From Lindgomyces ingoldianus (Eukaryota > Ascomycota > Dothideomycetes > Pleosporales > Lindgomycetaceae), in the NCBI RefSeq assembly GCF_010093535.1, contig NW_022985202.1:81346-145345 (forward strand): 64,000 nt of DNA. Direction: 5' to 3'. This document shows, piece by piece, positions 1 to 9,302 of this stretch. Position 1 is the stretch's first letter. Each line of letters begins with the position of its first letter. Below the pieces are notes generated by a model, which worked only from the letters and a program-made list of their open reading frames with translations, ran no database searches and had not been told where the DNA came from. Position numbers and translations under genes: made by a program.

Positions 1-1
1 G

Positions 2-340
2 TGTCGACTCATCCGGTTAAGCCGTCTCGTTGAGGCGAAGCGAGATCCAACTGCGACAAACTCGCCTTACACTCACTATGCAAGTGACACAGCACTTGCG
101 AACCTCACGACTGGAAGCATCATCCTCCTAGGGTTCTGCATGCTCCTCGGCCCGATGTGGTGGTTAGAATATGTCTCTAACAGTAGGAAGCGATTGGTCA
201 TCATTACTGTGTTTATCGCTATCTTTATGGGATTGATGTCGACAGCAACGGTCAATAAACCATTCGAGGTCGTGGCTTCAAGTGCTGCGTACGCCGCCGT
301 TCTTATGGTTTTTATGCAGATCGACAATAGCAAAGGCTAA
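2..340 (+). CDS. DUF6594 family membrane protein, C-terminal part (5' end outside window)
   Basis: The frame is open from the window edge to a TAA at 338-340, giving 112 residues of a protein that starts upstream. Seen: a charged stretch (RLSRLVEAKRDP), then three hydrophobic segments, about residues 39-53 (GSIILLGFCMLLGPMWW), 62-80 (KRLVIITVFIAIFMGLMS) and 88-105 (FEVVASSAAYAAVLMVFMQ), and a short tail. Three closely spaced C-terminal helices ending in a KPFEV...AAYAAVLMVF pattern are characteristic of the fungal DUF6594 family, whose function is not established. Inferred location is a membrane. The gene converges with PSO2, with only about 260 bp between the two stop codons. An internal ATG at 140 is not the real start, because the family pattern begins before it. 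Confidence 0.8.
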   Translation, partial: CRLIRLSRLVEAKRDPTATNSPYTHYASDTALANLTTGSIILLGFCMLLGPMWWLEYVSNSRKRLVIITVFIAIFMGLMSTATVNKPFEVVASSAAYAAVLMVFMQIDNSKG

Positions 341-599
341 AGGAATAAGTGATTTAAAGGACAAGGATTGAGTAGTCGCGACGAAACTGGTAGGTGTGTA
401 GTTATGAGAACGCCACGGCCTTAGTCTACTACGTCATTTATAGAGACGATAAATATGGAGGGAACGAGAGCAGTGTAGTATTGGAGTTTTTTTTGAGTGA
501 AATTGAAAAGGCGAGCGAGGAGAAGAGAAATCAGGGGTGAGGAAGGATAAAGTGGGAGGTAGTGGTTAATATTTAGTCGAGAATATAAGTATCACATCC

Positions 600-3128
600 T
601 TACCACCCGGTCCCATCCTTCTTCAGCCGGAATAACCCGTTCTTCTTCTTCTCCGTAGCCCACTTCTCACACCAAGCTTTCATCTTCTCCCTCGACTTAG
701 CGCTGCCAACATTAACCGTTGGAATGATTTTGCTGATCCTCAATGCACAGCAGAACATAGTGAGCTCTCGGAAACTGCTATGCTCACTATATGGTACTCC
801 GAAGCAACTTGCTCGGCTCGTGCTTCCTCGTTGAGGAGTCAGGTCCCACATTGAGAAGTGGCTCTTCCAGTTCGGAGAATGAAGAACAGTCTGAACTGAC
901 GGACTTTCAGTGAAGCGGCTGTTTGGGGGACGATAGTTCCAGCCTGATGGCCTGAAGCCAACTGCTCTCGAAAACTGATCACGGTAGTCGCGGAGGTAGT
1001 CTTCCAAGGTTTCGGCACGAATCTCAAAGAGCGGTGTCATGTGGACCTGTGCCTCACGGGGATCTGTTGTGAGGAGGGCGTTGAGCTCTGGATCTTCCAG
1101 TGCGCGACAGATCTTCTGCTTATTCGGTGGTGCGTAGATCTTGCTATTCAGAGCTTTCGCGATGCCGACACAAATTCGCTCTTTGCCGATGCTGTAGGTT
1201 CCAACAACAACAAGCAGACGGCCACGCTTATTTTTGGATCCGCATTGGGTGGCTTTCATTTCATCCACATCCTTTTCATCGTCATCCTCGTCCAGCTTCG
1301 CTTCAGAACGCCTGTGGACAAATTTCACCATGCCTTCACCAGCCCTTTCCTTTTTCACTTGCTCCCATGAGTCTGTTTCATCCGGTCGTGCCTTATTGAG
1401 GCTAACGCACATGTCGGCGCAAGCCTGGATGACTTGTTGCTGAGGTGGGAACGCATACTTTGGATTAAGGTAGGTCGTGTCAAGATAACAGACATCAATA
1501 TTTTGTTGCCTGTCTTTCCCACCAGCCGCGTCCAGCACTTCCGGTCTGAGCAAGGGATGTTCAATGTGAGCCTGGCAGGCACGGAAGTCTCCACAATGTA
1601 AAATACGCTGCAGCCTGGAGTTCGTTCCCTTACCGATCTCCTTTTCGAATAAAAACAGTGAGCTGCCGGGACAGTGGTTTGCGGGAATCATGGTGACATG
1701 GACGCCTTCGGTGTTGGGAATTTCGGCCTTCGTCTCAAATTCCAGATCAACAACCCACTTCGAGTCAACGCGTAGTTGCTGTCGGACCAAATTCGCCGTG
1801 ACTTTACTGCAATATATCAGGCCATGGGACCATGACGAAGTGAGACCAATGTAGTGGTCACTGTGAAAATGGCTCAGAAAATAGGCGTTCTGATCCTTCA
1901 CAGCACCATACCGGAACGCGTCGACACATATGTAGAGTCCGGGGAGGATCTTGTAAAAGGGACATGTGCGCTGGTATGATGGCTTCCCTCTAGATGCTGA
2001 TTCGGCTGCTGCAGCCGTAGCCCATGCCGCGTCCTCTGCATGACTTGCCATGAGCGTTGAAAATGCGGACTTTGGTCCCGTGGGTGCCCCTCCAAGTGGT
2101 AAAGAGGTTATCTGACGCGGCTGGGCAGGACGCGGTGGTCGTTTGAAGATCTTACTGTTCATCCTAGGTGTCGATGACTCCTTATTAGAACTCGTGCCAG
2201 GAGGAGGCGCAGAACCACCATCTAAGCAGGCATTGACGTGGACAGAGGCTTCTTGGTCGCTGAAGCTATCTAAGCTCGCGCCGCATATGGGACACGAGGG
2301 AATCATTTCGTCTGTCTCGGTCTCCGCTTCTAGGAACATCGGGACACCATCAAAGTCATCAAAGTCGCCTTCAATGCCTGCTTCAGCTATCTCGAGCCTT
2401 CGCTGTTCTTCCATCCACTGCCTCTCGTTGTACTCTTCACCTTCCGGAAAATCTCCATCGACAAGGCCTTCAAAATCATCAAAGGCTTCTTCGTCTACCG
2501 GAGACACCTCCACTTTCAATAAAGGAGGATCCGGATCGGCAAGAGGAGGCCCATCTACGTGGCTGGTTGGGACGTTTGGGTCCTCTGTTGGCCCGGAAAT
2601 TGTTAGATCGCCAGATGTATTCGGCAAGGGGTCTGTTTCTGTCCGGTGAATCGGCAAGTCCATTTCCTCGGACTCAGACTCTGAATCATCGAGGAAGGGC
2701 CCGCTCCTCCTTGGAGCCTTCGTCGTTTCTCTAGGAATTTGTCTTGTTGGGGGCTCCTGTGCGCCAATCGTGCTCTCAGGTGGCGGCGGAGTGCAGGCTT
2801 GGACAGGTGGATCCTCAGCGATTTTCCGCCGTTTCACACTACAATCATTCTCGTTGAATCGTTCCTGGCTGGCATCATGGATTTCGTCGTGCCATCCAAG
2901 GTCCTCCTCATCGATCTCAGTCAGCCCTTGTACGCTCTTCGCTCCTCTTTCCTCGAGGAATATCCTGCAGTTTATCTCCTCGGCCTTTTTGAAAAAGGCC
3001 ATGATATTTCCGTTTCCGCTGCCGGTTGCCGGCGTCTTGGGTTTGCCTCTGGAGCTGCTATTGGAGGCAAGGGGCCTCTTGCTCCAGTCCAGCGGAACAA
3101 GCGTCGTCTGCGTCTTGCAAGGCGCCAT
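600..3128 (-). CDS. PSO2: DNA interstrand cross-link repair nuclease, PSO2/SNM1 (DCLRE1) family
   Basis: A nuclear 5' exonuclease of the metallo-beta-lactamase/beta-CASP group that trims DNA at interstrand cross-links. The frame is uninterrupted, 842 residues from the chosen ATG. Order seen (residues from this start): a PIP-like motif NGNIMAFFKK near 40; a long acidic Ser/Pro-rich region; a UBZ4-type zinc finger near 273-298 (CPIC...HVNAC, C-x2-C...H-x3-C); the metallo-beta-lactamase core with HFHSDH near 416, ANHCPGS, HCGDFRA and YLDTTYLNPKY; then the DRMBL region with VVVGTYSIGKER and VPYSEHSSF near the C terminus. The catalytic His/Asp residues look intact. Start choice: the frame extends upstream to 3419 but only through a GTG; ATGs lie at 3236 and 3128, and the latter has a purine at -3 and G at +4. 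A start at 3236 would add 36 residues. No intron is needed. Confidence 0.9.
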   Translation of the reverse strand: MAPCKTQTTLVPLDWSKRPLASNSSSRGKPKTPATGSGNGNIMAFFKKAEEINCRIFLEERGAKSVQGLTEIDEEDLGWHDEIHDASQERFNENDCSVKRRKIAEDPPVQACTPPPPESTIGAQEPPTRQIPRETTKAPRRSGPFLDDSESESEEMDLPIHRTETDPLPNTSGDLTISGPTEDPNVPTSHVDGPPLADPDPPLLKVEVSPVDEEAFDDFEGLVDGDFPEGEEYNERQWMEEQRRLEIAEAGIEGDFDDFDGVPMFLEAETETDEMIPSCPICGASLDSFSDQEASVHVNACLDGGSAPPPGTSSNKESSTPRMNSKIFKRPPRPAQPRQITSLPLGGAPTGPKSAFSTLMASHAEDAAWATAAAAESASRGKPSYQRTCPFYKILPGLYICVDAFRYGAVKDQNAYFLSHFHSDHYIGLTSSWSHGLIYCSKVTANLVRQQLRVDSKWVVDLEFETKAEIPNTEGVHVTMIPANHCPGSSLFLFEKEIGKGTNSRLQRILHCGDFRACQAHIEHPLLRPEVLDAAGGKDRQQNIDVCYLDTTYLNPKYAFPPQQQVIQACADMCVSLNKARPDETDSWEQVKKERAGEGMVKFVHRRSEAKLDEDDDEKDVDEMKATQCGSKNKRGRLLVVVGTYSIGKERICVGIAKALNSKIYAPPNKQKICRALEDPELNALLTTDPREAQVHMTPLFEIRAETLEDYLRDYRDQFSRAVGFRPSGWNYRPPNSRFTESPSVQTVLHSPNWKSHFSMWDLTPQRGSTSRASCFGVPYSEHSSFRELTMFCCALRISKIIPTVNVGSAKSREKMKAWCEKWATEKKKNGLFRLKKDGTGW

Positions 3129-6100
3129 ATCTGAGGAGATTGATCTCGAGCGGGATGGTGAGGGAGGCCGACCAACTGCCGGCGTCAATTTGGACGAGGG
3201 CGGGAGCTTGCGGTTCTCTCGGGGATTCCGGAACATGAGTGCGTATCTCTCGAGTGATCGGGCCGACGCTGAGTGTGCCAGGGCGGGGCTTCCAGTGTTG
3301 CAAGCTATCTTGGTGAGGGCGAGGTGCGAGGAGCAGGCCAAAGCGCTTGCCAAGAAACGCGAAGCCACGTGATTAGTAGTCAATGACGGATTGACAGACC
3401 AACTGCAACGTTGGCACACTCTCTGCTCTCGTTTAGAAATTCTTGTATCACAAGGACTTTATAATTCTCTTCAGCATGGCATCCTGTCGCGTCTGTATGC
3501 GGTGTTGAACGTGTGTTCCCGCCCTGATAGCTAGAGAACATGTAAAGAAAATCTATCATAACGAAATCATGTTTCAGTCGTGATTCTAACACGATCCAAA
3601 CCCGTCCTCAACTTTAATCGGCATGTCGAAGCTCCAACGATTATACCAAAAGTCATATTCCCGACGTCGTCGATTTTCTCTAGAAGCTATCGCCTTCTTA
3701 GTAAATTTCAGCATTCTAACACCTGCACTACGTCTTGTTATTTGTCTTTACAACTTATTCCCATCCATTGCTTTCCGTCACTATCGAGCCCATCCTCTTA
3801 CACTCTACGAACCGGAGCGAATGTCAGCTCGTAAGCTAGGAATCAAATAATTTATCTCTCCTTGGTGCAATTCGCCTCTCGAGTTCTATACTTCCGCTGC
3901 GTAGGAGAATGGCCAGATTCCTAGCGTTAGAAGATGCAAGCCGTGGACCCCTGACTACCCACTACAAACCTAGTCCATATCAATGCACTGTGGTCATCTC
4001 CCTTAAACTGCGGATCTCCCCTGGCGCTCTCAACCATTTCCTACCAACCTGCACAGTGTCGAAACGCTGAAGCTGGATCCTCTCCAACAGCAGGCCAATT
4101 CTAAGCACTGACATAAGCCTTTTTTCGCCATTAGAATGTAGGCTCGTAGGGGAAACCACAAGGCCTCTTGCAAATATGCAAATTTCCAGGAAGACTGAAG
4201 GGTTGCTATATTCTCGCTCCAGGATCAGCGCGCGTCATTCTCAAGTCCTGTCCAATTGACCAGGCAACGGCAGGCCCGTTTGCCGATCACTCCTCAAATC
4301 AACCGCTTAGCTGCGCCTGTTAAGATATCGAGTTGGGTCTCGCCAGTTTGTGTCGTCCGATCCCCATAAGGAGAACAACATGGTAAGCTACACTCAAATG
4401 GCTTAGAGCTTACGGTGTGAAATCGTCTCATGTACTAAAGCGTCCTTTCACTGATTTCGTGACTTTAGCATTTATACCCTTCACTACGCTTCCTGTCCAT
4501 TGTCCGTTTACTCAAAGGTCTCCTGCTTGCCTTTTTGGCCACCCATTTTTGCGCACAAGGTGAGGTTGAACTATCTGCCAGCACCCACAGTGACACCCCG
4601 CCTTCAGGACCCGTGCTAGCAACCCCAGCTTCGTAAATATACCGTCCTGTCATCGCCACTCCTCTATTCGCTCGCACAAGCCAGACCGTACAGCTTGGTG
4701 TATGCTACTGCTGTGAATACCGTAAGTATGGGCTAGTAGCTGTGCATGTGTCAAATTTCGTTACTGGTGTATTAATGAATGCTTCTGCTCCCACTACGAT
4801 CCAATTTTGCCACTCTCAAATATCTCGAAATGGGCCGTAATGAAGAATCCGACAATGAGGACCAAAATTCCCGCCGAACTGCGACAATTCGTACAATAGT
4901 ACCGCAGTACCGTGTCGACTGATAGAATTTGACCAACCAAGGTTTTTATGTAAGAGTTTAGTTGCTCAACTACCTACCGCACCGCCCATCCAAGAGACGG
5001 AAAGCAGCTACACTAAGCTCATGGTCTGGCTGCCTCTTAAACCCAGAGGGAGGCCGGTACCCACATTTAGTGCCCAAATCATGGGCTAGCATATCCTTAT
5101 CTCTATGACTGCTATTCTCCAAGGCCCTATCTTCTCCACTGCCAAAAGTATTGGAGACTAGGAAGAAAAGTGACTTGCGAACGGACAAGTCCCCGTCCTC
5201 ATCCGTTAATTAGTCATGCTAGAATTGCTTTAAATTGGGCTCGACAGACAGCACTCTCACGAGGGATACTACTACCTCAGTCGTGAGCGCTTCCAATAGA
5301 CATGAGGATACCCGGCTTGATACCAGGCAGTGCTTATCCTGCCCATGGGGATTCTAAGAAGCCTCTTACTTTCGAGGTTTAGAAAGTCGAAGAGAGAAGC
5401 GGAAGAGCGGAGAAGTGCGAATGAAAGATGAGAGACCCTTATACAGAGAGGTTACCTTTGATTCGGTGAGTCGAGCCATGTCTTCGAGGTAGTTCAAGTA
5501 TGAAATTCTTTCTCAGATAGTCCAAATGCCAACAACATAGGGTTCCACACGTGTGCGTAGCTAGCTTTAAGTTACTAACCTTCTAGAACAATAGCCGCGG
5601 GATTCTAGTTCCCTGCCCTTCACGCAAGGTCTACACTTCCCACAATGCAATCAACTCTAGGGATTTAGATCACATTTATTACCTAGTGCTTCCACATTCT
5701 AAATCCTCTATTATCCGTCACACCTATTTAAATGCTAATAAAATGTCTGTTCTCATTAATGATGTCGCTAAAGACTCAAGCAGAGGAGCAAACCTCAAAT
5801 GCGAATTGTTCTTATCCTTGTTTCAAACTTTTTTTTTTAAAAGATATGGAGCATAAGTAGTAGTTAATTAAATGCTAAACCAATGACCTGCAGAAGACTT
5901 GGCAGTGGGTTACAATTCATATCTCCCTTATTAATCTGGCTTGTCAGTGCTGTAGACATGGAGTAAAGAGCAATTGATAGCGGCTTTAGATAGTTTACTT
6001 AGAGTTACGAGATTCAACACTGGAGATTTCAGTGCGTTCAATTCTAAGAACACGCTAATCCTTTTACGGAAAGCTCACGCGTTGTACGGATTAAATCTCA

Positions 6101-6836
6101 AGGCTACCTCTCGAGTAGTATGATGATGGAGATACTGATCTATAAGCAAAATAGTAGGAATTTCCGAAGAACTTATTTCTAAAACCTAAATGTCACGGGT
6201 CTGGACTCCTTGTACTCTAGACACAACAAAGTCCTATTGCCCAAACACAATCTCTGAAAACCTACTCATCTCCATACTGCGCACAGCTATCTAAAGAAAG
6301 TCCCTAACCCAACTCTCTCAATCCTCCGAACTCTAAAAACACTCTCCGCAATCTCTCAAAATCCTCTCGCTGACATGCATCCTCGCGAGGTTACACAACA
6401 GCAATAGAGATTCCGCACCCATGTCGATCTCACTCCCACAATCACCGATGGTCGGAATTGGGACGAAGTGGGGTGACGTGACTAAGAAAACTATTGGGAG
6501 TGAGCGCGGAGCGGGGTCAATTGTGAGTGAGACGGTGAGATCTCTATTTCCACTTCGGACTGTAATCTGGAAGGGGAAAAAGAAGTGAAGTTGAGCGAAA
6601 GGGGGCCTGTCTGACAGGTTTGTGCAGCAGCCCGTCAGCTCAACGAAGAATGGCTGTCAGTGCGGAAGGCTAATCTGACGTTGTTCAGAGGACAAGGCTT
6701 GCAAGAATGCGGTCGAAAGGCCGGTGCAGAGATGATGCTATCAAATTTTCGCATACAGGTGTAAATTGTCGTCTATTTTGTCTCGCATGCTTCATTAAGT
6801 TTCCAGTGAGCCTGTGGGCCTTTACCGCCCAGTCCC
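3129..6836. other. Intergenic, no supported gene (3.7 kb)
   Basis: This stretch separates the 5' end of PSO2 from the 3' end of RPE1. Short open frames exist on both strands (for example 3580-3834 +, 4465-4677 -, 4970-5188 -), but none shows a recognisable motif, hydrophobic pattern or plausible splice chain. Base composition is more AT-rich than the neighbouring genes from about 3600, without the extreme TA-rich look of the RIP-altered nest. I see no LTR ends, long repeats, tRNA or 5S rRNA. The first few hundred bases presumably contain the PSO2 promoter. A decayed gene or a non-coding RNA is possible but unsupported. Confidence 0.5.
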
Positions 6837-8117
6837 TCACAGCTTCCCCCGTCTGGAATCGACTGCCTCCCTAAGTTTCCGAATCACCTCTCCAGGGTCG
6901 GCAGCACCAAAGACAGCGCTACCCGCCACGATAACGTTGGCGCCGGCATCTGCTGCTTGGTCAATGGTTTTCTCTGAAAGCCCACCATCGACTTCGATGT
7001 GCAGTTCGGGATACTTTTTGCGGAGAGCCGTAACCTTGGGGAGTTCAGAGGCCATGAATGATTGGCCGCCGAAGCCTGGCTCGACAGTCATTACGAGAAC
7101 CATCTGCGAATAGTTAGATGATGCAAGCTACTACAAGTTTATTGCTCCTGCTGGGGCAAGCAGGGAGCGGGCGGGTAGAGAGTTGAAGAGGGACAGCGGT
7201 ACGAGATCTACCGGGAACATCCACTCCAAGAGGAGTTCATGGCGCAATGCGAGACGTGTGCATGGAAGCGGGTGCGAAGATTTGGAGTGAACGGCATCTG
7301 AGGCGCAAACGTTCGCCATGTTTAAGCGCCGCCACCTCGAGCCGCCCGTGTCGGTCACCCGCTCTCAGCCTCAGCCTTACCATAGCGGACCTGCTCTCAG
7401 GCCGACCCTGGCGACGCTTTATTGATATGGCGCCAGGCTCTCCTTATCGACGATATGTGTTTATAGGGTTGATATGCATTCGTCATTGGTACTCACATCA
7501 GGTCGCTCCTCGGCCACAGGATTCTCGAGGATATCCCACAGCACGTCGACTGACGTCTTAGGTTTTATCGCAATGCCGGCTTGCATGCCGAGTTCATGGA
7601 TGAACCTGATCAGCTCCTTTGGTGATGTTTGAGCGGCGGAATATCCCTCTGGGGTGTCGGCGGCGGTTGAGGAAACAGCAGCCTCATAATGAAAGCAATA
7701 CAGGTCGCAGCCGGCCTTCTTGAAGTCTCTAACCCAACGCTTGGGCTAGATGAGCGCTTGTGTTAGCCAGGCCCGTGTTGGATATATTGAGGGCGTTGCG
7801 GAAATTTGGGGAAAGTGGACAGAGGGCGGCAATGCAGGTGGGATATCGATAAAGCACATCAGGAGAGTTTATACCTCTGCGATCATCATATGGCAATCGA
7901 AGGTGCCTCTGCCATAGGCACGGGTGGGACGGTCGACATGCGGGCGAACCTTGGTGACGACAGGGGCACCAAAGGTCATATTTGGGACGAAATGGCCATC
8001 CATAATGTCTACGTGAAGCCAGTCGGCGCCCTGGCCCATGGTGTCCGAGCATGCCCGGCCTAGTTCGGCGAAGTCGGCGGACAAAATGGAAGGCGCGATG
8101 ATTGCGGGCGGCGACAT
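6837..8117 (-). CDS. RPE1: Ribulose-phosphate 3-epimerase, three exons
   Basis: Cytosolic enzyme of the pentose phosphate pathway interconverting ribulose 5-phosphate and xylulose 5-phosphate; a (beta/alpha)8 barrel using a divalent metal. Exons read on the minus strand: 8117-7875, 7745-7497, 7103-6837; 252 residues joined, the usual family length. Both introns are phase 0. Intron 1 (129 nt) starts GTATAA and ends CTAG with a GGCTAACAC branch site; intron 2 (393 nt) starts GTGAGT and ends CTAACTATTCGCAG. Motifs in order: [15 protein letters not shown] near the start, [14 protein letters not shown] (metal His and Asp), FDCHMM (metal His) at the end of exon 1, CFHYEA in exon 2, [15 protein letters not shown] (catalytic Asp) and the phosphate-binding VIVAGSAVF in exon 3. 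The upstream in-frame extension to 8156 starts with GTG, so the ATG at 8117 ([10 protein letters not shown]) is preferred and fits fungal homologues. Confidence 0.93.
7104..7496 (-). other. RPE1 intron 2, unusually long (393 nt)
   Basis: The protein joins exactly across it (exon 2 ends at ...EERPD, exon 3 begins [10 protein letters not shown]), so both boundaries are secure: a GTGAGT donor at 7496-7491 and a CTAAC branch with CGCAG acceptor ending at 7104. The length is several times that of intron 1 and of the LSM2 introns. Short open frames inside it have no recognisable product. A nested intron within an intron or a regulatory element is possible; the sequence alone does not decide. Confidence 0.8.
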
Positions 8118-9302
8118 GGCGGGCGGCTCTGCTGCGAGCGCGGGTGGCACTACCACTACTGCAGAGAAGCGCAGATGACGTCTACGGGAGTGGAGAGGCC
8201 CAATGGCAGGCTTTTAGGTGATGTGACGAGACCTCACGATGGCGGACGTGGTGTTGAGGTCGAGCGACACGCCTGCGCGGGGCATTTTGGCTTGGCGGCC
8301 GAACACTCTTCATGCGAACGCCGCTGTGCCTCCCCATTCACCGGAGGGCTGTTTCGATTCATGCCGCGATTTAAAACGCCGTTTCGTCGATTTTAGCACT
8401 GCCCACACTGGCGAGAGATGTCTCCGCGTGTGCCGCACATTGACGTTAGGAGAACTACTAGGGCTGAGAATAGCCGTGGCTGCGACCTCGATCACAATGA
8501 GCACTGGCAAAGCTCCGCCGCAGCCTCGTTGAGAAGAAGTGTCGAAACCTGGCACGCGAGGACGGACTTCAAGTCTCTTCAATAGCGAGGCGTTATTGGT
8601 GGGCGATGCAGTAGAACGTCTTTGCGCCCTATGACTGGCTGGTGCCGCAACCTCGAAGCGCTGAAAATAGGCCAGCTCGGGCGCTTCCATCCCTCACATC
8701 CAATCCCCCACCACCCTTCCGCCGCAACGGAGCCGCCCACCATCTCAAGAGAGAACAGCGCATCGCTCCATCCTCTCCCCATGTCGGCAGTTGCCTTTAG
8801 GTTGGCCAACCACAGCAGGGAAAAGATGGTCGACACATCGTGGCCGCCTTTAAGCCGCTATCGCCAGTCGAACCTGCATCCTTCCACGCTGCGAGTGGAC
8901 AGAACCACTCGCACGCAGCATCATAGTGCCACCGTTGCAATGGGCCATTAGGTAGGTCGGGATGAGGGGCGTCTACGCGCAATATATACTCTCTGGACCA
9001 GTGCTCGCGCTCGTTCTTGCTGTCATTTCTCTGCCATTCACTTCTGCTTCCCTCCCGAGTTCTCTCCTCTCCGTTTTGACCTCTTCGTTGATCGAAGCAT
9101 TCACATTTTTATCAGTAAGCTGTTGATCGGCTCTGGGTTATCGCCCGCAATTTAATATATCTTCGTCGTTCGATTTCCCGTTTATAGTTTTCTTCTCCCC
9201 CACCCCCCCTCCATTCCGCCCTGATCCCAGCAACTCGGATTCCATCGTACCGATTCGTAATAATAGCACGAGGCGGAGCTCACCTCAGCCCAATATACCA
9301 GT
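8118..9302. promoter_or_regulatory. Divergent promoter region between RPE1 and the methyltransferase gene
   Basis: The two genes point away from each other, so this 1.2 kb holds both promoters. Toward the methyltransferase there is a TATA-like AATATATACT at 8981-8990, followed by a strongly pyrimidine-rich stretch at about 9000-9230 (runs of CTTCT, CCCACCCCCC) of the kind often found around fungal transcription starts, then CCAGT before the ATG at 9303. Open frames near 8310-8690 (-) and 8622-8951 (+) have no recognisable content. The promoter assignment is inference. Confidence 0.45.

Noticed and set aside
1041..3372. Several plus-strand frames of 60-200 residues across PSO2
   Set aside because: They are antisense shadows of the PSO2 frame, with no motifs of their own.
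3129..3419. In-frame N-terminal extension of PSO2
   Set aside because: The furthest start is GTG; the extension is not needed for any family domain. An ATG at 3236 remains possible but has a weaker context than 3128.
8118..8156. 13-residue N-terminal extension of RPE1
   Set aside because: It starts with GTG, and the conserved family N terminus fits the ATG at 8117.
8310..8690. 126-residue minus-strand frame upstream of RPE1
   Set aside because: No domain, membrane segment or splice signal; overlaps the RPE1 promoter area.
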